NCBI GenBank assembly: GCA_017881145.1
Contig: JADGRG010000716.1
Span: forward strand, 1 to 17,111
From: Sandaracinaceae bacterium
GTDB lineage: Bacteria > Myxococcota_A > Polyangia > Polyangiales > JAFGIB01
Length of the DNA: 17,111 nucleotides
Reading direction: 5' to 3'
This document shows, one piece after another, positions 1 to 7,581 of the stretch. The notes under the pieces were generated by a model. The model searched no databases and was not told where the DNA came from. It saw only the letters and a list, made by a program, of their open reading frames with translations. Position 1 is the first letter of the stretch. Every line of letters begins with the position of its first letter. Made by a program: the position numbers and the translations under genes.

Positions 1-34
1 GGGTGTCTGAGCGGGTGTCTGAGCGGGTGTCTGA
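1..34. repeat. 12-bp tandem repeat, about 2.8 copies, coding
   Basis: The unit GGGTGTCTGAGC occurs at 1-12 and 13-24, and its first ten bases at 25-34. Read on the minus strand each unit encodes Gln-Thr-Pro-Ala, so the array keeps frame when units are gained or lost. The array may continue beyond the left edge. Confidence 0.9.
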
Positions 35-111
35 ATTGGCTGGGCCGCTGACGTCCCGACGACGAACATCAGCATTGCCACAGACATCGGCGCGGCCATC
101 AGTCTGCGCAT
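1..111 (-). CDS. N-terminus of an exported protein with QTPA repeats (partial, runs off the left edge)
   Basis: Read leftward from ATG at 111-109, an open frame of 37 codons runs to the window edge without a stop. The protein starts MRRLMAAPMSVAMLMFVVGT and continues SAAQPIQTPAQTPAQTP. This is a classic Sec signal peptide: two arginines, a hydrophobic core at about residues 4-18, and a likely signal peptidase I site after TSA or SAA near residues 21-23. After the signal the mature protein begins with tandem QTPA units, a proline-rich flexible linker that tethers many periplasmic or surface proteins. A GAGGGG Shine-Dalgarno sequence lies 9 bases before the ATG, which supports this start. A strong sigma-70 promoter on the same strand lies at 300-328. 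The function cannot be known because the body of the protein is outside the window. The signal peptide, ribosome site and promoter together make me fairly sure it is a real gene. Confidence 0.72.
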   Translation of the reverse strand, partial: MRRLMAAPMSVAMLMFVVGTSAAQPIQTPAQTPAQTP

Positions 112-293
112 TGCGAGTATCCCCTCAAGAGCTGTAAAAAATGGCTCATAGCGGCTTACGTCCTCGAAAAAATCCTCGAAATACGAGAGTATTCCTGCGG
201 TTTCTTCTGCGGGCGCGCTCGCTCTGCGCCGATCTTTCGACAGCTCTTCATTCAACGGGCGAACGGGGCCGCAGGCGCCCATACCAAAGAGTG
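112..293 (-). promoter_or_regulatory. Long 5' leader of the leftward exported-protein gene
   Basis: The promoter at 300-328 would start transcription near 293, leaving about 180 untranslated bases before the ATG at 111. The leader is more AT-rich than its surroundings. It holds a short CTCG/CGAG hairpin (184-187 with 175-178) followed at once by six T on the transcript strand (172-167), like a weak attenuator. It also holds a perfect 9-base inverted repeat whose second arm abuts the ribosome site. A short rightward open frame at 141-365 lies across this leader but shows no family signature, so I leave it out as a gene. From 329 to 501 I see no convincing promoter for the rightward genes. Confidence 0.4.
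127..248. repeat. Perfect 9-bp inverted repeat within the leader
   Basis: AAGAGCTGT at 127-135 and ACAGCTCTT at 240-248 are exact reverse complements, 104 bases apart. On the leftward transcript the second arm ends immediately before the GAGGGG ribosome-binding site. Pairing of the arms would bring structure next to the translation start. The arms could instead be two copies of a protein-binding half site. Confidence 0.5.
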
Positions 294-299
294 CGCGAG

Positions 300-328
300 T
301 TTATAACAAGGCCCCCCAGAGCGGTCAA
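300..328 (-). promoter_or_regulatory. Sigma-70 type promoter driving the leftward exported-protein gene
   Basis: On the minus strand TTGACC (bases 328-323) is followed by a 17-base spacer and TATAAA (bases 305-300). Each hexamer matches the housekeeping consensus at five of six positions and the spacing is optimal. That is unusual in such GC-rich DNA. The predicted start point is near 293. No leftward gene other than the one starting at 111 lies downstream. Confidence 0.68.
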
Positions 329-501
329 CGATTACCGCGGACCCGGGTTCGGCGTAACTCTGTGAAATGGCGCGCGATTGGCGATCTGCGCTGTGTGCCC
401 GCTTGCGCAGGCGGCATCCGATGCGCGAAGTTGCGAGGGCATTGCCAGCCGGGTGCGGACGAACAAGGTGAGTGCGCCCAGGCTCTGGTTCCGCAGCGAA
501 C

Positions 502-1004
502 ATGGACTTTCGGCACTTGAACCAAAGGCTCGGATGGCTGCGGCGCGTTGCGCTTTCGCGCCAGGTTGCCATGGCCATTGTCATGGTGCTGATCGCAGCG
601 GTCGGCTGGCTCTTCGTTCCACAAGCGCCGCAGCGGCCGGAAGCCACTGGCGGGACGGTTGTCGATCCCAGCCACGAGGCAGAGGCCGCACATCTCGCTG
701 CGCTCCAACCTGCCACGCCGCTCGATCTGGCCGTGGATGTCCGCACCGGGCGGATCCGGGCGAAGGGCGACAAGGACGACGCCCCGCACACGCCGGGTGA
801 GCAGCCCCCGATGTCGGCCGATTCGCTGCCGCCGGGATCACCAGCGTCGAACCAAGGGGATCCCCCCACCCCGTCGAGCGCAACACCCGCGACGCGCGAC
901 GCGGGCGTGGCAGCGATCCCACGTGCAGGCCACGATGCCGGGCCCGGGCCAAAGCAGCCCCCGGAACCACCGGGGCCGCAGATCGGTCGTGGTATATCCA
1001 CTCC

Positions 1005-1008
<4 letters not shown>
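502..1008 (+). CDS. Small single-span membrane protein with proline-rich tail, coupled to the downstream response regulator
   Basis: The protein has 168 residues from the ATG at 502. A basic N-terminus (RHLNQRLGWLRR) precedes one hydrophobic span at about residues 24-39 (AIVMVLIAAVGWLFV), so it probably has a short cytoplasmic head and a long exported tail. The tail is rich in Pro, Ala, Gly, Ser and Asp from about residue 85 onward and looks disordered. A GTG at 472 in the same frame would add ten residues, but the AAGGTG sequence before it sits too close, so I prefer 502, whose own ribosome site is weak. The stop codon TGA (1006-1008) overlaps the GTG start of the next gene (1005), the classic sign of translational coupling. 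I recognise no family. It could be a membrane partner or sensor-like anchor for the regulator, but this rests on position only. Confidence 0.6.
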
Positions 1009-2426
<1,418 letters not shown>

Positions 2427-2449
2427 CGCGCTGGCTCCAGCCGCAAGGC

Positions 2450-2824
2450 TCAACCGGCTGCTGCCGTCGCGAGCTTTGTGTGGAGGAAGCGCGAAAGCTC
2501 GCCGATGTCGCAGGGCTTGGGCACGAACGCGAGCACACGCAGTCCAGCCCGCTCGATGCTGCGCCGACCGAAGTGGTAACCGCTCATGAGGACGACGGGC
2601 AGCTGGGGGAATGCTGTCTGCAGGCGGCGCACGAAGCGCAACCCGCCAATCCCAGGCATCATCAAGTCGGTGATGATCAGGTCGACATGACCGTGCTGCA
2701 GCAAGCTCAAGGCTTCTTCGCCGCTGCTGGCCTCGACCGATGCAAAACCGCAGATGCGCAGCCCCAAGCTCAGGCTGCGACGCAGTGCAGCGTCATCGTC
2801 GACCACGAGGATGCGTGGTTGCAC
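2450..2824 (-). CDS. Stand-alone receiver-domain response regulator
   Basis: The protein has 124 residues and is a receiver domain only (MQPRILVVDDD at the N-terminus). It has the acidic triad D9/D10/D11, phospho-acceptor D53 in IITDLMMPG, switch residue S81 and K103 in the PKP motif, so phosphorylation should work. No output domain follows; such CheY-like proteins act by binding a partner or passing phosphate on. I chose the GTG at 2824 because GAGGTGA stands five bases before it. A GTG three codons upstream (2833) is in the same frame but lacks a ribosome site, and a longer frame reaching 3181 shows no domain before the receiver. The gene converges on the NtrX-like regulator with a 23-base gap. 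It has its own candidate sigma-54 promoter (2903-2918) and lies downstream of a sigma-54 activator on the same strand. Confidence 0.88.
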   Translation of the reverse strand: MQPRILVVDDDAALRRSLSLGLRICGFASVEASSGEEALSLLQHGHVDLIITDLMMPGIGGLRFVRRLQTAFPQLPVVLMSGYHFGRRSIERAGLRVLAFVPKPCDIGELSRFLHTKLATAAAG

Positions 2825-2902
2825 GACAGTCACCTCGAAGAAGAAAGGAAGCCGGGCCCGCACAGGGGGGGCAGCACAGACCCGGCCTCCCAGTGAGACA
2901 TA

Positions 2903-2918
2903 AGCAAAGTCCGTGCCG
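2903..2918 (-). promoter_or_regulatory. Sigma-54 (-24/-12) promoter of the receiver gene
   Basis: The minus strand reads CGGCACGGACTTTGCT. The sigma-54 consensus is TGGCACG-N4-TTGC(A/T), so 11 of the 12 defined positions match, including the essential GG and GC with exactly ten bases between them. The predicted start near 2892 gives a leader of about 68 bases before the GTG at 2824. It lies in the only large gap of the leftward cluster, between two sigma-54 activator genes, which strengthens the call. The surrounding gap (2825-3132) holds no gene that I can support. Confidence 0.72.
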
Positions 2919-3069
2919 TGCCAAGCGCAGCCCGGAGCGCCTGACCTCCGCCTACGCCGAACCGGGCGTCGATCGGCTAAACACGCGAAAGCACAGCGTT
3001 CCGAGCTGCACCGGCGCTCGCGTGCTTGCCCTGCGCCCCAGCTCCGGCGCAGCGCGGACCTTCTATCGG

Positions 3070-3086
3070 TGAAACGCCGCCTTTCA
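3070..3086. promoter_or_regulatory. Dyad TGAAA-N7-TTTCA, possible activator-binding (enhancer) site
   Basis: TGAAA (3070-3074) and TTTCA (3082-3086) form a perfect dyad with a 7-base spacer, and a further TGAAA lies at 3091-3095. The dyad is about 165-170 bases upstream of the sigma-54 promoter, the usual distance for an enhancer of an NtrC-type activator. The arms are short, so this is only a candidate. Confidence 0.3.
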
Positions 3087-3132
3087 GGAGTGAAATCGCG
3101 CGGAGGCCGGCGCGGAGCCAGGCTCGCCGTCG

Positions 3133-4488
3133 TCAGTTCTGCTTGTCGGACTCGATGCGCAGGCGTTTCATCTTGCGCCAAAGGGTGGTCGCACTCAGGC
3201 CGAGCATCTCAGCGGCGCGCTCACGATTTCCCTGCACTTCGCGCAGCGCGTCGAGGATCGCCGCCGATTCTGCCTCGTCCACGACATCCTGCATGACTTT
3301 GGACCGAGACTTCGGCAGGCGCGTGGTCGCCTCGGGTGGGATCACGTCGTCGAGCCGGATCACCCCACCCTCCGCCAACGCCACACCCTGCTCGATCATG
3401 TTCTCCAGCTCGCGCACGTTACCGGCGAACTCGTAGCGCGTGAGGTAATCGAGGACACCCTCACCCAGGGTGGCTCGCCGACCGCCCTTGCGCGCGAACT
3501 TGTCGAGAAAGTGGTCGACCAGGAGCGAGACGTCTTCGCGCCGGTCGCGCAGCGGCGGCAAGATGAAGCGTGCGACGTTCAGCCGGTAGTAGAGACCCTG
3601 ACGGAAACGCTTCTCCGCTATGGACTCGTGGAGGTCCTGGTTGGTGGCTGCGATGATGCGGATGTCCACCTTGACCACGCGGCTGTCGCCCAACCTTCGA
3701 ATCTCGCCTTCCTGAATTGCACGCAGGAGCTTGGCCTGAAACGACGGGGGCGTTTCGGCGATCTCGTCGAAGAAGAAGGTGCCACCGTTGGCCTCCTCGA
3801 AGAGCCCTTTGCGCGCACTGACCGCGCCGGTGAACGCGCCACGCACGTGACCGAAGAGCTCGCTCTCCAGCAGTGTATCGCTGATCGCGGCGCAGTTGAC
3901 CGTCACGAAGGGCCGGTCGGCTCGCTTGCTGTTGGCGTGGATGGCCTTCGCGACGAGCTCCTTGCCAGTGCCACTTTCGCCGGTGATGAGCACGGTGGCG
4001 TCGCTCGGCGCGATGCGCACGATGCGGCCGAGAACGTCGCGAACAGCAGCCGACCGACCGATGATGTTCTCGAAGCGATAGCGCTCACGAAACTCGGCGG
4101 CCAGCACCGTGACTTCGCCGGCCAGCCGACGCTTCTCCACGGCGCGCTGCACCTTCACGAGCAGCTCCTGCTCACTGAAGGGCTTCTGGATGTAGTCGTG
4201 CGCGCCGAGCCGCATGGCCTCGACTGCACTCTCGATGGTGCCGAAGGCCGTCATCACGATCACCTCAGTGAGAGGTGAGACCTCCTTGGTGTGGCGCAGC
4301 ACCTGCATGCCGTCGGTCGCACCCATGCGCAGGTCCGTGATCACCAGGTCGAAGCTATCCGCGACGACGCGATCGCAAGCCAACTCGCCGTCCGCGGCGT
4401 CTTCCACCTCGTAGCCGGCGTCGCGCAGCATCAGCGCTAGCGTCGTGCGCATGTTGCGCTGGTCATCGACGACGAGAACTTTGGTCAT
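3133..4488 (-). CDS. NtrC-family sigma-54-dependent response regulator
   Basis: This 451-residue protein starts MTKVLVVDDQRNMR. The receiver domain (1-118) has D8/D9, phospho-acceptor D52, T80 and K102. The AAA+ domain (about 140-370) carries Walker A GESGTGKE (170-177), ELFGHVRGAFTGA with the sigma-54 loop at 217-222, and Walker B TFFFDE. A Fis-type helix-turn-helix closes the protein at about 421-445 (NRERAAEMLGLSATTLWRKM). The layout is that of the ZraR/PilR/AtoC group. A longer frame adding 27 residues exists, but the receiver fold begins at the ATG at 4488. It follows the HD-domain gene by 86 bases on the same strand, and the receiver gene follows it. The sigma-54 promoter in front of that receiver gene makes local activation by this protein plausible. 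No partner kinase is in the window. Confidence 0.94.
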   Translation of the reverse strand: MTKVLVVDDQRNMRTTLALMLRDAGYEVEDAADGELACDRVVADSFDLVITDLRMGATDGMQVLRHTKEVSPLTEVIVMTAFGTIESAVEAMRLGAHDYIQKPFSEQELLVKVQRAVEKRRLAGEVTVLAAEFRERYRFENIIGRSAAVRDVLGRIVRIAPSDATVLITGESGTGKELVAKAIHANSKRADRPFVTVNCAAISDTLLESELFGHVRGAFTGAVSARKGLFEEANGGTFFFDEIAETPPSFQAKLLRAIQEGEIRRLGDSRVVKVDIRIIAATNQDLHESIAEKRFRQGLYYRLNVARFILPPLRDRREDVSLLVDHFLDKFARKGGRRATLGEGVLDYLTRYEFAGNVRELENMIEQGVALAEGGVIRLDDVIPPEATTRLPKSRSKVMQDVVDEAESAAILDALREVQGNRERAAEMLGLSATTLWRKMKRLRIESDKQN

Positions 4489-4521
4489 TCCCCACAACCC
4501 CCAAGCTAACCACGAGCCAAA

Positions 4522-4551
4522 ACTATGTACCCTGAGGGCGCAGCGCAGCAA
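4522..4551 (-). promoter_or_regulatory. Weak sigma-70-like promoter before the leftward activator gene
   Basis: TTGCTG (minus strand, 4551-4546) is separated by 18 bases from CATAGT (4527-4522), in the 86-base gap between the HD gene and the activator gene. The match is modest (three and four of six), but the position would give a leader of about 30 bases. The gene may simply be read through from the HD gene. Confidence 0.25.
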
Positions 4552-4574
4552 CCAGAACCGGCGGGTCAACCTAG

Positions 4575-5894
4575 TCAGGCCATCACTGGGCCGAGCGCAG
4601 CCAACACCTCGTCACGCACCTCGGCCGGGAAGATCAAGCGAGGACGCTCGATGGTCTTGTTGCGCAGCTCGCCCAGCAGAAAAGAGATCCGACCCAAACG
4701 CTGGATCGGCTGGTGGCGCAAGAGCACCCAGAGACCGTCGGCGGAGTCGTCGTCCGGCTCCGTGTACGCGGCCTCGCCGGGCACATCGAGACGCACGGAG
4801 AGCTCGGGCGAAAGGCCGTGTCGTGCCACCACCGAACGCGCACGATCCACGGCTTCTTGCCAGCTGCCGGTGGTGCGACCATCGACCGGCAAGGGAACCG
4901 TTTTCGGCAGGCGCCGCGCCCACAGCCTTCGAGCAAGGTCAGCCAAGACCGCGTCGTCCGCCTGCTCCCACGCGCGAAAGGCTCCGAGCAGCGCGACGTC
5001 GTCGAGCGCGAGGTAGTCGCCGAGCGAAACGGTGTCGCCGCTGGCAGCTGCAACGATGGCACGAGGTGTCTGCGCAGGCGTGCGCCCGTCACTCACCAAC
5101 TCCGCCACACGCAGAAAGATGGCGCGGATCAGCGCCTCCGCCGCGCGAGTGGCTTTGTGGTGATAGACCTGCTGGTACATGAAGAGCCGCGCCAGGAAGA
5201 AACCTTCGATGGGAGGCAAGCCCTTACGGCCTTCGATCGCGAGCACCCATGCTCCAGCGCCCTCCGCTGACGAGACTTGCCCAAAGGCCAGCGCCTGCAG
5301 GAGCCAGTCGAAGTCGAAGATGCCGTAGCGCACGCCCGTCATGTGGCTATCGCGCAGCAGGTAGTCGCAGCGGTCGACGTCGAGCACGCCGCTCACGCTG
5401 CGCGAGAGGTAGCCGAGGCGATGTTCGCCGGTGAGCAACGCTACCACGCGCTCGGGCATGCCAGCGCTCAGCGCTCGCAGGGCGGCATGCACCTCGGTCG
5501 AAGGGTCGAGCAGGATGTCGGCGGTCCAGTCTTCGTGGCGGCGCGCATGCGGAAGGATCTCTTCTGCGAGATGCGAAAATGGGCCGTGGCCAAGGTCATG
5601 GAGCAACGCTGCCGCCAATGCATCTGCTATGGATTCGTCATCCAACCGTAGCTCGACCGGCAGCGTGTCCTGCACGCTCTGCAAGCGAGCCAAGAGGCGC
5701 ACCATCACGTGCGTGGCACCGACGCAGTGCGCAAAGCGCGAGTGCTCGGCGCCAGGAAACACCAGCGAAGTGAACCCGAGCTGCCGCACGTTGCGCAGGC
5801 GCTGCACTTCACGGGTCGCGAGCAAGCTGCTTACGACGCGCTCGGCCACGCCCTCGAACGCCACCAATCCATGCACTGGGTCACGCAAGATCAT
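4575..5894 (-). CDS. HD-superfamily phosphohydrolase (COG1078, SAMHD1/YwfO-like)
   Basis: The protein has 439 residues. Its N-terminus MILRDPVHG is typical of COG1078 proteins, relatives of the dNTP triphosphohydrolase SAMHD1. The metal-binding residues are visible: H56 in SRFAHCVG, the HD pair H99-D100 in LLHDLGHGPFSH, and D174 in DVDRCDYLLRD, which matches the fourth ligand of SAMHD1. The catalytic-region histidine around H120 (RRHED) is also present. The family hydrolyses phosphate esters and several members cleave dNTPs; the substrate here is not shown by sequence. An ATG five codons upstream (5909) is in frame, but GAGGTG seven bases before the ATG at 5894 fixes the shorter start. It lies 52 bases after the solute-binding lipoprotein gene on the same strand and is probably co-transcribed with it. 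No regulatory domain is fused. Confidence 0.88.
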   Translation of the reverse strand: MILRDPVHGLVAFEGVAERVVSSLLATREVQRLRNVRQLGFTSLVFPGAEHSRFAHCVGATHVMVRLLARLQSVQDTLPVELRLDDESIADALAAALLHDLGHGPFSHLAEEILPHARRHEDWTADILLDPSTEVHAALRALSAGMPERVVALLTGEHRLGYLSRSVSGVLDVDRCDYLLRDSHMTGVRYGIFDFDWLLQALAFGQVSSAEGAGAWVLAIEGRKGLPPIEGFFLARLFMYQQVYHHKATRAAEALIRAIFLRVAELVSDGRTPAQTPRAIVAAASGDTVSLGDYLALDDVALLGAFRAWEQADDAVLADLARRLWARRLPKTVPLPVDGRTTGSWQEAVDRARSVVARHGLSPELSVRLDVPGEAAYTEPDDDSADGLWVLLRHQPIQRLGRISFLLGELRNKTIERPRLIFPAEVRDEVLAALGPVMA

Positions 5895-5946
5895 GGCCGC
5901 GCACCTCATACACCAGCGCGACGCCCTCCGAAAGTGCCGAGCCTCT

Positions 5947-7581
5947 TCAGCGCGCCAGCGTCGAGAAGCGTCCGTCCCTCGGCACGACGAACCCAGCCGA
6001 CCGCGGGGAGCCGACCGCCACGACGTCCTCGTGCCAGAGCGGGATCACCGGCACTTGGTCCGCCAAGATTCGTTGCACCTCTGCGTAGGCGGAACGGCGC
6101 TCGGCACGCACCGCGCTCTGCCGTCCACGTTCGAACGCTGCGTCGAGCTGAGCGTTCGAGAAACGCCAACGGTTCGCGCCCTCATGGCCTTGTCCGGGAA
6201 TATGGTCGGAGCCGAAGAACCACTGCAGGACGTGCGGTTCGATCACCTCCGGCACCTGCAACATGGTGAGCTCGAAGTGCCCTCGGTCGAGATCCGCGAT
6301 CAGCGTCGCCATCTCGGTCGGCCGCACTTCGACCTCCACGCCGACCTCGTGCAGCATGGCAGCGATCGCGCGGGCCACCGAGTGACGCAGACGATCACTG
6401 CCGCAGCGCAGTGTCAGATGCAGCGGCACGCCACCATCACGGGCCGAGAAGCCCGCTGCTTCGAGCAACACGCGCGCGCGGACCGGATCGTAGTCGTAGC
6501 TGGGCGTGTCTTCGGCGAACGCCCAGTGGCCGGGAGGCACGAAGCTGCGTGCTAGAGTGGCGTGCCCTGCAAGCTTGGCTTGGATGAGCGCGGGACGATC
6601 GACGGCATGAGCGATGGCACGGCGCACACGCACGTCGGCCAAGGGTCCAGCTTCGAGGTTCACGCCGATGTAAGTGGTGCCGATGCCCGGGGCGCTGCGC
6701 AGCCGAAAGCCGTGACGCTGCTCGAAGAGCGGAAGCAGGCCAAAGGGCAGCGCGTTCAGAGCGAGATCCGCTGCGCCGGCGAGAAGTCGCAGCGCGCGGG
6801 TGTTGTCGTCCCGGATCACCAGCATGCGCAGCTCGGGAAATCGTGGCGTACCGCCGTACCAGTGCGGGTTCGCACGCAGCCGAATCGATCCCTTCTCGTG
6901 CGCCAGCAACTCGTAGGGACCGGCGCCGATCGGCGCAGCAGCGTCCATCGCGCCGATATGACGATGCGCGTCCTCCGCGCGCACGATTGGCAGCTCCAGA
7001 TCGGTCAGGAACGTTGCGTGCGGGCTGTCGAGGTAGAAGTCGACCGTCCGTGGGTCGGGCGCTTCGACGCGTGAAACGCGCGCATAGGCAGATGCGTAGC
7101 GCGTAGCGAGCTTGGGATCGACCACGCTGGCGTAAGTCGCCAGCACGTCTGCGGCATCCAGGACAGAGCCGTCGCTGAAGCGCAGATCGGAGCGCAGAGT
7201 CACTCGATAGTGCATCGGGGTGACCACCTCGACGCGCTCGGCCAGATCTGGCACGGGTTCCAGCGTTTGCGGATGAATGGTGACCAACGAGGCGAAGATC
7301 AGGCGCGAGATCTTGTGACCGTAAGCATCGCTCACGAAGCGAGGGTCGAGCTCCTGCGCGTCGCGTGGCAGGAGCACCACCAGCGCGCCCGATTCGTGAC
7401 GGGCCGCGCCGCCCGAGCTACATGCACTCACGCCAAGCCAGGCAAGCAGAAAAGCCCCGACGCAGCGCGCGCAATACAGACTGCCGCTGCGGGCGGCAGT
7501 CCCACGTTGCGAGCGTCGGCGGTTCCCGCTAGAAGCGACCTCCTGCTCCAAGCGACTCTTGTGCCGAGCTACAACAGTCAT
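5947..7581 (-). CDS. Family-5 extracellular solute-binding lipoprotein (peptide/nickel type)
   Basis: The body matches SBP_bac_5: LRFSDGSVLDAADV near the start, the signature stretch GAGPYELLAHEKGSIRLR with NPHWYGG, and VRRAIAHAVDRPALI in the middle. Such proteins capture peptides, nickel complexes or similar ligands for an ABC importer. A lipobox LGVSAC after a hydrophobic stretch (about residues 41-53) predicts lipid anchoring at Cys54, counted from the ATG at 7581. The start is uncertain. The ATG at 7581 gives 544 residues with a long basic head; an in-frame TTG at 7551 would shorten the head by ten. A perfect AGGAGGT at 7544-7538 has no start codon at a useful distance. No permease or ATPase gene is adjacent, so it is an orphan. 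It is followed closely by the HD phosphohydrolase gene. The start codon region overlaps that of the divergent carboxypeptidase gene. Confidence 0.85.
   Translation of the reverse strand: MTVVARHKSRLEQEVASSGNRRRSQRGTAARSGSLYCARCVGAFLLAWLGVSACSSGGAARHESGALVVLLPRDAQELDPRFVSDAYGHKISRLIFASLVTIHPQTLEPVPDLAERVEVVTPMHYRVTLRSDLRFSDGSVLDAADVLATYASVVDPKLATRYASAYARVSRVEAPDPRTVDFYLDSPHATFLTDLELPIVRAEDAHRHIGAMDAAAPIGAGPYELLAHEKGSIRLRANPHWYGGTPRFPELRMLVIRDDNTRALRLLAGAADLALNALPFGLLPLFEQRHGFRLRSAPGIGTTYIGVNLEAGPLADVRVRRAIAHAVDRPALIQAKLAGHATLARSFVPPGHWAFAEDTPSYDYDPVRARVLLEAAGFSARDGGVPLHLTLRCGSDRLRHSVARAIAAMLHEVGVEVEVRPTEMATLIADLDRGHFELTMLQVPEVIEPHVLQWFFGSDHIPGQGHEGANRWRFSNAQLDAAFERGRQSAVRAERRSAYAEVQRILADQVPVIPLWHEDVVAVGSPRSAGFVVPRDGRFSTLAR

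Noticed and set aside
161..181. Direct repeat TCCTCGAAA at 12-base spacing
   Set aside because: Only two 9-base copies in an AT-rich leader; they overlap the small hairpin already noted and could arise by chance.
141..365. Rightward open frame of 74 codons, Arg-rich
   Set aside because: It lies antisense to the leader of the leftward gene, across its promoter, and has no ribosome site or family signature.
2438..2460. Hairpin CAGCCG/CGGCTG with an 11-base loop between the convergent regulator genes
   Set aside because: The stem is only six bases, there is no T run on either strand, and it overlaps the end of a coding region, so I do not call a terminator.
2825..3181. N-terminal extension of the receiver protein up to 3181
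   Set aside because: The extension is Arg-rich without a domain, overlaps the end of the activator gene, and crosses the sigma-54 promoter; a GTG with a good ribosome site sits directly before the receiver fold.
4505..4518. Second sigma-54-like element (TGGCTCG-N4-TAGC, minus strand)
   Set aside because: Spacing of GG and GC is right but two other positions fail, and the start point would be about five bases from the ATG at 4488, leaving no ribosome site.
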